A DNA stretch of 64,000 nucleotides from Halanaerobium sp. (GTDB lineage Bacteria > Bacillota > Halanaerobiia > Halanaerobiales > Halanaerobiaceae). Both the position numbers and the translations under genes were made by a program. Shown here piece by piece: positions 7,344 through 16,138 of the stretch (the stretch's first letter is position 1; every line of letters begins with the position of its first letter). The notes below the pieces were generated by a model. That model was given only the letters and a program-made list of their open reading frames with translations, made no database searches and was not told where the DNA came from. Location: the NCBI GenBank assembly GCA_018399955.1, contig JAGYNO010000001.1, positions 1-64,000 on the forward strand, given 5' to 3'.

Positions 7344-7745
7344 ATGGCTAGACCAACCAAAGATCGTATTATAGAGAAATTACCAGAAATTAAGTTTTTT
7401 AAACCTGCTGGAGTTCCAGCAAATCAGATAGAAACCGTTGAGATGACTATGGAAGAGGTTGAGGCACTGCGTCTTAAAGATGTAGAAGGTTTAAATCAAG
7501 AAGAGGCAGCAGAAATGATGAATGTTTCTCGACCTACTTTTCAGCGTGTTCTGACTTCTGCACGTCAGAAAGCTGCAGAAGCTCTTACCTGTGGAAAGGC
7601 AATCCGCTTTGCCGGCGGTGACTATCGACTTGTAAGACCGGGTTTCTGTCCCGAATGTGGTGAAAAATTAAGAGGCCGCAGGGGACATCATCATGGTGCT
7701 AAGAAGAGTAATCGTTTGTGTTCAGAATGTGATGATGAAAAATAA
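7344..7745 (+). CDS. DUF134 family DNA-binding protein
   Basis: A 133-residue protein; I chose the ATG at 7344 (MARPTKDR, the family's usual opening) over an upstream GTG because CAGGAG lies 8 bases before it. Residues 35-85 form a sigma-70 region-4-like helix-turn-helix: EEVEALRLKDVEGLNQEEAA then MNVSRPTFQRVL. The C-terminus has CPECGEKL and CSECD flanking a basic His-rich stretch, a probable zinc ribbon. DUF134 proteins are small putative regulators often found near dinitrogenase-cofactor-like or redox genes; targets are unknown. The OsmC gene starts 14 bases after the stop. Confidence 0.88.
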   Translation: MARPTKDRIIEKLPEIKFFKPAGVPANQIETVEMTMEEVEALRLKDVEGLNQEEAAEMMNVSRPTFQRVLTSARQKAAEALTCGKAIRFAGGDYRLVRPGFCPECGEKLRGRRGHHHGAKKSNRLCSECDDEK

Positions 7746-7759
7746 AGGAGGTTTGATCA

Positions 7760-8173
7760 ATGAAGATAGACTTAGACTGGCAGGGTGATTTAGAATTTAA
7801 ATCTAATTTTCCTTCCGAACATAATATAACACTGGATGCTTCTGAGGAAAGTGGAGGCCGCAATAAAGGCCCCAGACCAATGGAGGTTTTACTCAGTGGT
7901 TTAGGTGGATGTACAGGAATAGATGTAGTACTGATTTTAAAAAAGATGAAGGCCGAAATTGAAGAATTTAAGCTTGATGTTAATGCAGAAAGAGCAGAAG
8001 AGCCTCCTAAACGCTTTACAAAAATACATTTAACCTATAAGTTCAAAGGTAAGAATCTTAGTGAACGAAGAGTTGAAAGAGCGATCAATCTTTCAGAAAA
8101 AAAGTATTGTTCAGCGAGCAGTTCTTTAAATGCAGATATTACTTCCAGTTATGAAATTGAGCATACAGATTAA
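7760..8173 (+). CDS. OsmC/Ohr family protein
   Basis: A 137-residue protein of the OsmC fold, thiol-dependent peroxidases that detoxify organic hydroperoxides. The two redox cysteines are in LGGCTGIDVVLILKK (about residue 53) and KKYCSASSSL (about 116), and NKGPRPMEVLLSGL is the usual preceding stretch. This YhfA-like subgroup is often of unknown substrate. Start ATG with AAAGGAGG. It shares a message with the DUF134 gene and is closed by a clear terminator. Confidence 0.87.
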   Translation: MKIDLDWQGDLEFKSNFPSEHNITLDASEESGGRNKGPRPMEVLLSGLGGCTGIDVVLILKKMKAEIEEFKLDVNAERAEEPPKRFTKIHLTYKFKGKNLSERRVERAINLSEKKYCSASSSLNADITSSYEIEHTD

Positions 8174-8196
8174 TTATAGTAAAATATTTAAACTTC

Positions 8197-8229
8197 AATA
8201 CCCGGTTGTATCCGGGTATTTTTTATTTT
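8197..8229 (+). terminator. Rho-independent terminator after the OsmC gene
   Basis: AATACCCGG (8197-8205) pairs perfectly with CCGGGTATT (8212-8220) around a 6-base loop, followed by TTTTTATTTT. It closes the 7344-8173 transcription unit. Confidence 0.88.
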
Positions 8230-8499
8230 AGAGCAGTTTTTTTGCAGGATAAATTTAAATCTTATTGAATATATAAAGTGAGATTTAATTAATTTATCAG
8301 CTATAATATTTACTATCACATAAAACTTTTACTAATATAAATCAATATATATATAATATGGTAAAATAAACTATAATAATCTTAGCTTTGTTTCTATAAA
8401 ACCATTTTATTTATTATATACTGACTTATTTTAATCACTCAAAATATTTATTATTAAATATCATAATAATCAGCTTTAAAAAATATGAGGAGGAATAAC
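8230..8499. other. AT-rich intergenic region
   Basis: About 270 bases of very AT-rich sequence between the OsmC terminator and the next operon. I see no frame and no recognisable riboswitch. It probably holds the promoter for the PLP-enzyme operon, but no convincing -35/-10 pair stands out. AGGAGGAAT just before 8500 is the ribosome site of the next gene. Confidence 0.5.
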
Positions 8500-9972
8500 A
8501 TGATTAATTTAGAAATTAATGAAGACCAGCTTAAAAAGGCAGTGGAAAGAGCAAAAGAAAAAAATATTATCCTGCCTACTTTTGAGCAGATGAAAAATCC
8601 GGAACTAATACCAGATAAGATAAAGGAAAAATTGAAAGATATCGGTCTCTGGGATATCAACAGTTATAATCTTTTCCGCATCACTTGGAAAAATGAGCCA
8701 AAAAAAGATGGCGGCTTATATGATGGTGTAAATTATGTGGAAATACCTAAAGAACTTACAGGTGTAGATGCAAGGATATTTGCAGTTGTGGGTAAATGGT
8801 TTCCAACAGGTGCTCATAAAGTTGGAGCTACCTATGGCTGTCTGGCACCCGCTCTGGTAACAGGTCAGTTTGATCCGACTTCAAGCAAAGCTGTTTGGCC
8901 GTCAACGGGAAATTACTGCAGGGGGGGAGCATATAATTCACAATTATTGGCCTGTGATTCTATAGCTATTCTGCCTGAGGGAATGAGCAAAGAACGTTTT
9001 GACTGGCTTAAGAAAGTAGCTGGAGAGGTAATCCCAACTCCTGGTACAGAAAGTAATGTTAAAGAAATTTTTGATAAAGTCTGGGAACTAAGAGAAACAC
9101 GCGATAATATCACTGTGTTTAATCAGTTTGAGGAATTTGGAAATCATCTCTGGCATTATGAGGTTACAGGTTCAGCTATGGAAGAAGTTATCGAAAAGGA
9201 GATGGGTGAAGACGATAATTACTTTGCATTTTTTGCAACATCAGGCTCTGCTGGAACCCTTGGTGCAGGAGATTATCTGAAAGATAAATATCCTCAGAGC
9301 AAAATTGCTGTTGGGGAAGCACTGCAGTGTCCAACTATTTTGAGCAATGGTTTTGGTGCCCACAGAATTGAAGGGATTGGCGATAAACACATACCCTGGA
9401 TTCATAATGTGAAAAATACAGATATGGTAGTTGCTGTAGATGATGAAAGAACAATGGCTCTTTTGAGATTATTTAATGAAAAAGCTGGTAGAGATTATTT
9501 AGTTGAAAATGGAGTTCCCGAAGATTTTGTTGAAAAACTCGAGTTGATGGGAATTTCCTGTATTGCTAATGTAATCGGTTCTATTAAAATGGCCAAATAC
9601 TATGAACTTGATGAACATCAGATGATTATGACTGTTTTTACAGATTCTCTGGAATTATATACTTCCCGTTTAAAAGAGATGGAAGCCGAGATGGGAGAAT
9701 ATACACGAGAAGATGCTGTTAGAGATTACCACCGCTATTTAAGAGGAATTGATATAGAATACACGCTTGAGATGGGATTTGAAGATAGACGCCGGGTGCA
9801 TAATCTTAAGTACTATACCTGGATAGAACAGCAGGGTAGAAAAACAGAAGAATTAAATGCCCAGTGGTATGATTATGATAATTACTGGGGTGGAATTCAT
9901 TCTCAAACAGAAGAGATAGATAAGCTGATAAAAGAATTTAATACGAGAACCGGCTTATTAGATGAAATTTAA
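8500..9972 (+). CDS. PLP-dependent fold-type II enzyme, large cysteine-synthase-like
   Basis: A 490-residue protein; the ATG at 8500 is preferred over one at 8485 because GAGGAGG sits between them. GKWFPTGAHKVGATYG (about 99-114) contains the probable PLP lysine, K107, in place of the SxKxR motif of tryptophan synthase-like enzymes. WPSTGNYCRGGA and ATSGSAGTLGAGDYLK fit the substrate loop and phosphate-binding glycine loop. It is longer than ordinary ammonia-lyases (about 330-400). It heads a run with a threonine-synthase-like enzyme, a regulator, YgeY and YgeW, where other bacteria carry diaminopropionate ammonia-lyase (YgeX). A lyase acting on a diamino or ureido acid is therefore plausible, but the substrate is unknown. 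Confidence 0.75.
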   Translation: MINLEINEDQLKKAVERAKEKNIILPTFEQMKNPELIPDKIKEKLKDIGLWDINSYNLFRITWKNEPKKDGGLYDGVNYVEIPKELTGVDARIFAVVGKWFPTGAHKVGATYGCLAPALVTGQFDPTSSKAVWPSTGNYCRGGAYNSQLLACDSIAILPEGMSKERFDWLKKVAGEVIPTPGTESNVKEIFDKVWELRETRDNITVFNQFEEFGNHLWHYEVTGSAMEEVIEKEMGEDDNYFAFFATSGSAGTLGAGDYLKDKYPQSKIAVGEALQCPTILSNGFGAHRIEGIGDKHIPWIHNVKNTDMVVAVDDERTMALLRLFNEKAGRDYLVENGVPEDFVEKLELMGISCIANVIGSIKMAKYYELDEHQMIMTVFTDSLELYTSRLKEMEAEMGEYTREDAVRDYHRYLRGIDIEYTLEMGFEDRRRVHNLKYYTWIEQQGRKTEELNAQWYDYDNYWGGIHSQTEEIDKLIKEFNTRTGLLDEI

Positions 9973-10035
9973 TTAAAATTATTTTAGATTGAGCTGAGGT
10001 AATTAAAAAGATAAGTAATTGAGGTGAATTTGTTA

Positions 10036-11283
10036 ATGAAATATGTAGAAGGACTGCACTGTATAAAATGTGGAAAAAAATATGAAGCAGAACCTGAGCG
10101 TTATCTCTGTGATGACTGTGAAGATGGTATTCTGGATGTAGATTATGATTACCAAAAAATTAAAGAAAATTGGTCAAAAGAAGAGCTTACAGTTAATCCG
10201 GATAAAAAGATCTGGCGTTATGAGCCTCTGCTTCCGATAATACCCGAAATAGAAAAGCCAAAATTATCTGTAGGTAATACTCCAATTTATGAGAGTGAGA
10301 TTTTGGCAGAGGAATTTGCTATTAAAAAATTGATAATTAAAGATGATGGTTTGAATCCGACAGGTTCTCTCAAAGATCGAGCTTCGGCCATGGCGGTCGT
10401 TAAAGCTCAGGAGGCAGGAGCAAAAACGGTTGCTTGTTCTTCAACTGGAAATGCTGCTTCTTCACTGGCGGGTAATATTGCATCCATGGGAGGCAGGATG
10501 AATGCGGTTATTTTTGTTCCAGATAGAGCTCCTGCAGGTAAATTAGCTCAGCTTTTAGTGTATGGGGCAGATGTTGTTTCGGTTAACGGGTCATATGAAG
10601 AAGCATTTTATCTTTCTGCTGAAGCTATTGAAAAGTGGGGCTGGTATAACCGCAATGCAGCTATTAATCCATATTTAGTTGAAGGGAAAAAAACGGTCTC
10701 ACTAGAAATGGCAGAACAGCTCAACTGGGAAATGCCCGATTGGGTTGTCTACTCAGTTGGTGATGGCTGTACGATTGCCGGAGCTTATAAAGGTTTATAT
10801 GACCTTAAAAAAATTGGTTTTATCGATAAAATACCCAAGCTGCTTGGTGTACAGGCAGATGGATGTGCACCAATAACTGAAGCCTTTAGAAGTGGTAATG
10901 AGCTTGAAATTACAGAAGAAAATACTATCGCTGATAGTATTGCAGTTGGCAAACCAAGGAACTGGATTAAGGCAGTAAGAGCAGTGAGAGATTCTGGTGG
11001 AGAGATGATTAATGTCAGTGATGAAGAAATACTTTCCATGATGAAGAATCTCGGTCAGAAAACTGGAGTTTTTGGTGAGCCGGCAGGAGTTGCTGGTCTT
11101 GCAGGACTTAAAAAAGCAGCTGAACAGGGAATAATCACTTTTGAAGAGAGTGCTGCAGCTGTAATAACAGGTAATGGTCTCAAAGATGTTAAAAATGCTC
11201 GTCGTGCTGCTGGAGATCCGATTGAGGTTAAACCCGATTTGCAGAAGCTGATAGAAATTTTTGCTGAATTGGATGTGAGCTAA
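10036..11283 (+). CDS. threonine-synthase-like PLP enzyme
   Basis: A 415-residue protein. The ATG at 10036, 9 bases after GAGGTG, is preferred to an upstream GTG. The first 35 residues have two Cys pairs (CIKC, CDDC), a zinc-ribbon-like element common in archaeal and clostridial threonine synthases. NPTGSLKDRASAM (about residue 106-118) holds the PLP lysine; STGNAASSLAGN and VGDGCTIAGAYKGL are the phosphate-binding parts. True threonine synthase makes threonine from O-phosphohomoserine, but the gene lies in a purine/ureido-acid cluster and not with hom or thrB, so a lyase role is possible. The regulator ATG follows the stop by one base. Confidence 0.8.
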   Translation: MKYVEGLHCIKCGKKYEAEPERYLCDDCEDGILDVDYDYQKIKENWSKEELTVNPDKKIWRYEPLLPIIPEIEKPKLSVGNTPIYESEILAEEFAIKKLIIKDDGLNPTGSLKDRASAMAVVKAQEAGAKTVACSSTGNAASSLAGNIASMGGRMNAVIFVPDRAPAGKLAQLLVYGADVVSVNGSYEEAFYLSAEAIEKWGWYNRNAAINPYLVEGKKTVSLEMAEQLNWEMPDWVVYSVGDGCTIAGAYKGLYDLKKIGFIDKIPKLLGVQADGCAPITEAFRSGNELEITEENTIADSIAVGKPRNWIKAVRAVRDSGGEMINVSDEEILSMMKNLGQKTGVFGEPAGVAGLAGLKKAAEQGIITFEESAAAVITGNGLKDVKNARRAAGDPIEVKPDLQKLIEIFAELDVS

Positions 11284-11284
11284 A

Positions 11285-11836
11285 ATGGGTGATAACAAAA
11301 AATTAGGCCAGAGAATAAGAACAAAGAGAAAAGCTAGAGGTTTTAGTCTAAACCAGGTTGCAGTAAAAATTAACAAAACATCCAGTTATTTAAGTCAGGT
11401 TGAAAGGGGACTGGCCGAACCTTCTATTACTGCATTAAGAGAAATAGCTAAAGCACTTGAGGTTCCCATATTTTATTTCCTAATCGAAGAAGAAAACCAT
11501 AATGCTGTTGTTAGAAAAGCGGAAAGAAGGATCTTAAACTTTCCAGGTTCTCATCTTACTTTTGAGCTTTTATCTCCTGACTTAAATAGAGATATGGAAA
11601 TAATTGAAGCAACACTTGAGCCTGGTGCAGAGACATCAGAAGACCCATTAAATCATCTTGGTGAAGAATGTACTGTAGTATTGAAAGGAGAAATGCACAT
11701 AAAAATTGGGGATAAAGAATATGAGCTAAAAAAAGGAGATAGCATTTATTATAAGGCGAGTCTGCCTCATAAAATAAAAAGCATAGGTGAAGAAGAACTT
11801 AAATTTATTTCTGCTATTACTCCTCCTAATTTTTAG
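11285..11836 (+). CDS. XRE-family regulator with C-terminal cupin
   Basis: A 183-residue protein. Residues 8-62 form a helix-turn-helix of the XRE type (LGQRIRTKRKARGFSLNQVA, then SYLSQVERGLAEPSITALRE). Residues 105-180 form a cupin: LEPGAETSEDP, EECTVVLKGEMHIKIGDKEY and SLPHKIKSIGEE. Such proteins often bind a small metabolite in the cupin and control the genes beside them. The start overlaps the preceding operon (one base after its stop), so it is probably co-transcribed and may control the PLP/ygeY/ygeW set. Ligand unknown. Confidence 0.88.
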   Translation: MGDNKKLGQRIRTKRKARGFSLNQVAVKINKTSSYLSQVERGLAEPSITALREIAKALEVPIFYFLIEEENHNAVVRKAERRILNFPGSHLTFELLSPDLNRDMEIIEATLEPGAETSEDPLNHLGEECTVVLKGEMHIKIGDKEYELKKGDSIYYKASLPHKIKSIGEEELKFISAITPPNF

Positions 11837-11918
11837 AATAGAGATCAGTTCAGGTTAAGGAATCAAGCTTGCTTTAAGAATTTAATGTTAATAAATACTG
11901 CATGGAGGTGCTTAATAA

Positions 11919-13166
11919 GTGTTAAATTTTGAAAAAATATTAGCAAAAGCCGAAGAATATAAGCCGGAGATCAGTGCTTTTCTTCGTGATATGATCAGAA
12001 TACCCAGTGAAAGTTGTCAAGAAGAAAAGGTGATTTTAAGAATAAAAGAAGAAATGGAAAGAGTGGGTTTTGATAAAGTAGAAATTGATCCAATGGGAAA
12101 TATACTTGGATATATTGGCAGTGGAAGCCATGTAATTGCAATTGATGCACATATTGATACAGTTGGTGTAGGAGATGAATCACTCTGGGATTATGACCCA
12201 TATGAAGGTTATGAAGATGATGAAATAATTATCGGTAGAGGAGCCAGTGACCAGGAAGGTGGGATGGCTTCTATGGTCTATGCAGGTAAAATAATCAAAG
12301 ATTTAGGCTTAGAAGATGATTACACCCTGGTTATTACAGGTACAGTTCAGGAAGAGGACTGTGATGGACTCTGCTGGCATTATATTCTTGAAGAAGATGA
12401 TATAAAACCAGAGTTTGTAGTAATTACTGAACCGTCTTCCTGTAATATCTATCGCGGTCACCGCGGCAGAATGGAGATGAAGGTGACCACCCATGGAGTA
12501 AGCTGTCACGGGTCTGCTCCAGAAAGAGGAGATAATGCAATTTATAAGATGGCACCAATTATTAATGAATTAAAAGCACTGCATCCTAATTTAACTCCCC
12601 ATGACTTTCTTGGTAAAGGGAGCCTAACAGTTTCTGAGATCTTCTTCAGTTCACCATCACGCTGTGCGGTTGCAGATGGCTGCAGTATTTCCATTGATCG
12701 CCGTTTAACAGCTGGAGAAAGCTGGGAATTTGCTCTGCAGCAGGTTAAAAACCTACCTGCAGTTCAGGATGCTGAAGCAGAAGTTGAAATGTATAAGTAT
12801 GAAAGACCATCCTATACGGGTCTGGTTTATCCTATCGATGCATATTTCCCAACCTGGTTGATAGAAGAAGATCATCCGGTTTGTCAAACTACAGTTGATG
12901 CTTTTGAAGGTCTGTTTAAAGAAGAACCATTGGTAGATAAATGGACATTTTCAACTAATGGTGTCTCTATAATGGGGCGCCATGGAATTCCATGTATCGG
13001 CTTTGGTCCAGGTCATGAGGACCAGGCACATGCTCCAAATGAAAAAACCTGGAAGTCAGAACTGGTTAAAGCAGCTGCCCTATATGCAGCTATACCCAAA
13101 TTGTTTGTTGAAAATTATGCTGATAAGATGCCAGAAAAAACTGATAATCTCTTAGCAGTAGACTAG
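11919..13166 (+). CDS. ygeY: YgeY-like M20 family hydrolase
   Basis: A 415-residue metallopeptidase-fold hydrolase starting with GTG after TGGAGGTG. Metal ligands are visible in [10 protein letters not shown] (about 72-81), [14 protein letters not shown] (about 107-120), the Glu pair in [11 protein letters not shown], and [14 protein letters not shown] near the C-terminus. It matches the YgeY subfamily linked to selenium-dependent molybdenum hydroxylases. In anaerobic urate/purine clusters YgeY is thought to hydrolyse a ureido or carbamoyl amino acid intermediate. A ygeW-like carbamoyltransferase follows, in the order known from enteric bacteria and clostridia. The substrate here is inferred only from context. 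Confidence 0.85.
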   Translation: MLNFEKILAKAEEYKPEISAFLRDMIRIPSESCQEEKVILRIKEEMERVGFDKVEIDPMGNILGYIGSGSHVIAIDAHIDTVGVGDESLWDYDPYEGYEDDEIIIGRGASDQEGGMASMVYAGKIIKDLGLEDDYTLVITGTVQEEDCDGLCWHYILEEDDIKPEFVVITEPSSCNIYRGHRGRMEMKVTTHGVSCHGSAPERGDNAIYKMAPIINELKALHPNLTPHDFLGKGSLTVSEIFFSSPSRCAVADGCSISIDRRLTAGESWEFALQQVKNLPAVQDAEAEVEMYKYERPSYTGLVYPIDAYFPTWLIEEDHPVCQTTVDAFEGLFKEEPLVDKWTFSTNGVSIMGRHGIPCIGFGPGHEDQAHAPNEKTWKSELVKAAALYAAIPKLFVENYADKMPEKTDNLLAVD

Positions 13167-13176
13167 GTGACTAATA

Positions 13177-13219
13177 TTGTCGTTATCTGTTGGTACCTAG
13201 TACCAACAGATAACGACAA
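13177..13219. repeat. 43-bp perfect palindrome, copy 1
   Basis: Twenty-base arms (13177-13196 and 13200-13219) are exact inverted repeats with a 3-base centre CTA. The inner 10 bases of the left arm are TGTTGGTAC preceded by C, and the outer five are TTGTC. It lies 10 bases after ygeY and 38 before ygeW. No T-run follows. A second element at 52268-52314 shares the core and ends but differs between them with matching changes on both arms. Confidence 0.9.
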
Positions 13220-13257
13220 GTATCAACACTCAACTAAAATCAAGGAGGAATTTTTAA

Positions 13258-14241
13258 ATGGAAACACAATTAAAAGGTAGAGACTTTATTACACTACAAG
13301 AATGGACAAAAGATGAAATTGATACTCTGCTTGAAGTATCTTTTGATTTGAAAAGAAAATTTGCAATGGGAGAACCAACTCCTTATCTGAGAGATAAAAC
13401 TGCATTTTTGATGTTTTTTGAACAGTCAACAAGAACAAGAAATTCTATGGAAGCCGGTTTGGCTCAGCTGGGAGGTCACGCAAACTTTTTAGATACAAGT
13501 ACAATGCAGGTTTCTCATGGTGAAGTTGCAAAAGATACAGGTATTATATTGGGCAGTTATGGACACGGACTTGCCTGCCGCAACTGTGTCTGGGAGATCG
13601 GTAATAAATATCTCCGTTCTCTTGCAGAACATGCAAAAGTTCCGGTAATGAATCTGCAGTGTGATCTTTATCATCCAATGCAGGGTATCGCTGATTTAAT
13701 GACTATTGTAGAAAAGAAAAAAGAGACCAGGAATCTTAAAGTTTCAATTATCTGGGCTTATGCTACAAGCCACAAAAAACCTATTTCTGTCCCATTAACT
13801 CAGGCACTGCTCTTTCCCCGCTATGGAATGGATGTAACTCTTGCTTATCCAGAAGGCTATGAAATGCCAGACTGGGTAATTGAACAGGCAAGAGAAAATG
13901 CTGAAAAAAATAATGGTAAATTTAAGATTACACATGACCAGGATGAAGCCTATAGAGAAGCAGATATTGTTATTCCAAAGAACTGGGGAAGCTGGGTTAC
14001 AAATCAAGATGATGCAGTAGTTGATGATTTATTAGAATCAAATCGCGGCTGGAAATGTACTGAAGAGAGAATGGCAGTGGCTGATGATGATGTAATGTAC
14101 ATGCATGCACTTCCTGCTGATAGAGGTAATGAGGTAGAAGACTCTGTAATAGATGGTCCACATTCTATAGTATTTACAGAAGCAGAAAACCGCTTACATA
14201 CAGCAAAAGCTGTGATGACACTTACTATGGGGGGGAAGTAA
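13258..14241 (+). CDS. ygeW: YgeW-like knotted carbamoyltransferase
   Basis: A 327-residue protein of the aspartate/ornithine carbamoyltransferase superfamily. Carbamoyl-phosphate binding motifs are FEQSTRTRNSME (about 51-62) and YHPMQGIADL (about 139-148), and HALPAD (about 283) stands where HCLP is usual. It matches the YgeW group, which has a knotted topology and unassigned substrate. In purine-degrading anaerobes it is proposed to take a carbamoyl group from a ureido acid to give carbamoyl phosphate and so ATP. AAGGAGG precedes the ATG. It is directly downstream of YgeY; no carbamate kinase is in the window. Confidence 0.87.
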   Translation: METQLKGRDFITLQEWTKDEIDTLLEVSFDLKRKFAMGEPTPYLRDKTAFLMFFEQSTRTRNSMEAGLAQLGGHANFLDTSTMQVSHGEVAKDTGIILGSYGHGLACRNCVWEIGNKYLRSLAEHAKVPVMNLQCDLYHPMQGIADLMTIVEKKKETRNLKVSIIWAYATSHKKPISVPLTQALLFPRYGMDVTLAYPEGYEMPDWVIEQARENAEKNNGKFKITHDQDEAYREADIVIPKNWGSWVTNQDDAVVDDLLESNRGWKCTEERMAVADDDVMYMHALPADRGNEVEDSVIDGPHSIVFTEAENRLHTAKAVMTLTMGGK

Positions 14242-14437
14242 AAGGCACACATGATATAAAAATATATTAGGAAGGGGCTGGTAAAAGCTAATCAATTAAA
14301 TTCTCTGGGAAACATCATCATTTTGTCTCAAATCTATTCTGGCTTGATGACGATTAGTTTATTGTAAAGGCGATTTTTTATCAAATAGGATGAGAAGCTT
14401 GTAATTAGAGTAGGTAAATATATGAGGAGGAAATTTA
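14242..14437. other. leader of the TRAP operon
   Basis: A region of 196 bases between ygeW and dctP. Short complementary segments (CTAATC at 14288 with GATTAG at 14352, and CATCATCA at 14313 with TGATGA at 14345) could form a nested hairpin, but there is no T-run and no known riboswitch core. GAGGAGGAA before 14438 is the ribosome site. Confidence 0.35.
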
Positions 14438-15484
14438 ATGAAAAAGTTATTTGCTATTACATTTTTAGTTGTATTACTAATCGTTTCTTCAATGACAGTT
14501 ATGGCTCAAGATGCTAAGGTTTTAAAGCTCAGTCATTTAAATCCACAGCAGCCTAAAGAAGTTGCTACTGCAGCTATGGCAGAGGTATTTAAATCTATGG
14601 TTGAAAGTGGAACAAATGGCAATATAGTAGTGGAATTATATCCAAATGGTGTTTTAGGTAATGAAAGAGAAAGTATGGAACAGGTCCAAAATAACGTAAC
14701 TCAGAGTTATATTGCTTCTGGTGGTGGAATGGCAACATTCTATCCAAAATTCTCTATTGTTAACATTCCATTTTCAATTACCAATTACTCAGTAGCCTAT
14801 GAAGTATATGATGGTGAATTTGGACAAGAGATGGCAGCTGATATTGAAGAGGAAACCGGCTTTAAGGTGCTCGGCTTTGGTGAATCAGGTGGTTTCTTTC
14901 AGCTGAGTAATAGTGAACGTCCAATTAGAACTCCAGAAGATATGGAAGGTTTGAAGTTTAGAACAATGACTATTCCAATTCATATGGAATTTATGCGCTC
15001 ACTTGGTGCAGCTCCAACTCCTATAGCCTGGGCTGAATTATATACTGCCCTTCAGACAGGTGTTGTAGATGGACAGCATAATCCGGTACCAATTATTAAA
15101 ATTGGTAAATTGGAAGAAGTGCAGGATTATTTAACATTAACAAATCACATGTATACACCTTATGTTTGGGTATTGAACCCTGACTTTTATGCTTCCTTAA
15201 GTGAAAACGAGAAGAGTATTATAGAAGAGGCGGCCAGAGTTGCCAATCTAGCAGGACGTGGTGTAAATAGACTTATTGAAGCTTCTGATGAAGGGCTTCC
15301 CTATTTAACTGAAGAAATGGAAGTATATAAACCAACTGCAGAAGAAATGCAGATGTTTAAAGATCAGGCTATTCCTGCTTCAATGAAATTTATTGAAGAA
15401 GAATATGGAGAAGAAGGAGCAGAATTTGCTGAGAGTTATTTGAATGCAATTGAAGAAGCTCAGGAAAAATTAGGTCTAAACTAA
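14438..15484 (+). CDS. TRAP transporter solute-binding protein (DctP type)
   Basis: A 348-residue secreted binding protein with a classic signal peptide (MKKLFAITFLVVLLIVSSMT, cleavage near VMA-QD, residue 23). The DctP fold is indicated by SHLNPQQPKEVATAAMAEVF, the TMTIPIHMEFMRSLGAAP substrate region and AWAELYTALQTGVVDGQHNP, where the conserved Arg of dicarboxylate-type ligands would be near GLKFRTM (R about residue 180). It captures an organic acid for sodium- or proton-driven import by the two membrane subunits downstream. Context suggests a ureido acid, carbamoyl amino acid or similar purine-related acid, but this is inference. Confidence 0.92.
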   Translation: MKKLFAITFLVVLLIVSSMTVMAQDAKVLKLSHLNPQQPKEVATAAMAEVFKSMVESGTNGNIVVELYPNGVLGNERESMEQVQNNVTQSYIASGGGMATFYPKFSIVNIPFSITNYSVAYEVYDGEFGQEMAADIEEETGFKVLGFGESGGFFQLSNSERPIRTPEDMEGLKFRTMTIPIHMEFMRSLGAAPTPIAWAELYTALQTGVVDGQHNPVPIIKIGKLEEVQDYLTLTNHMYTPYVWVLNPDFYASLSENEKSIIEEAARVANLAGRGVNRLIEASDEGLPYLTEEMEVYKPTAEEMQMFKDQAIPASMKFIEEEYGEEGAEFAESYLNAIEEAQEKLGLN

Positions 15485-15492
15485 AATAATAA

Positions 15493-15525
15493 AAGGGGTA
15501 GATTTTAATCTGCCCCTCTGTTTTT
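15493..15525 (+). terminator. terminator between dctP and dctQ
   Basis: AGGGGTAGA pairs with TCTGCCCCT (one G-T pair) and is followed by CTGTTTTTTT. As it lies inside the TRAP operon, it probably acts as a partial stop that leaves more binding-protein message than membrane-subunit message. Confidence 0.8.
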
Positions 15526-15541
15526 TTGAGGAGTGGAGAAA

Positions 15542-16132
15542 TTGCAGAATACAAATTTATTTGAGAAATTAGAAAATTTTGCTGATAAACTTGCGAAAAT
15601 TACTCTATTTGTAGTAAAAGTGCTTACAGGAATATTGGTAATTACTGTTTTAACAGGAGTATTTTTTCGTTATGTGGTACGGGATTCGTTAAGTTGGACT
15701 GAGGAGCTGGCCCGATATTTAATGATTTGGGCTGCCTTACTGGCAGTAAGTGTGGGTATAAAAGATAAAGAACATGTTGGAATACAGCTGCTTATCAAGC
15801 AGTTTCCTCCTCTTATAACAAAAATTATTACCCTTGTAGTCTATATTATAACTATGGCTTTCTTAGGGGTCTTAACATATAAAGGATATCAGGTTGCAGG
15901 TAGGGCCAGATCTCAGCTTTCTTTAGCTTTGAATATTTCTATGTACTGGCCTTTAATGAGTATTCCCGTTTCTGGTGTTTTAGCAATTATTCAGCAGTTG
16001 ATACAGACTGTCTTAATCTTCAAACCAGGCATTGAAATTTCTGATATTTTAGGAGCTACAGATGTAGAAGAAGCTTTAAAAGAAGTAAAAAATATAAATA
16101 TAGATGAAGATACAGTTAAGGGTCAGGGGTGA
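15542..16132 (+). CDS. TRAP transporter small membrane subunit (DctQ type)
   Basis: A 196-residue protein with four predicted membrane helices (about 20-42, 55-72, 93-113, 135-155) and the family's FFRYVVRDSLSWTEELARYL near the second helix. I chose the TTG at 15542, 8 bases after TGAGGAG, although a GTG at 15533 is also open. The polar acidic C-terminal tail of about 35 residues is somewhat long. It pairs with the large DctM subunit encoded next. Confidence 0.87.
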   Translation: MQNTNLFEKLENFADKLAKITLFVVKVLTGILVITVLTGVFFRYVVRDSLSWTEELARYLMIWAALLAVSVGIKDKEHVGIQLLIKQFPPLITKIITLVVYIITMAFLGVLTYKGYQVAGRARSQLSLALNISMYWPLMSIPVSGVLAIIQQLIQTVLIFKPGIEISDILGATDVEEALKEVKNINIDEDTVKGQG

Positions 16133-16138
16133 TATAAA

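Noticed and set aside
10795-11376. Open frame of 193 codons on the minus strand
   Set aside because: It lies opposite the threonine-synthase-like gene and the regulator start, has no recognisable domain and no ribosome site; the + strand proteins show clear family motifs.
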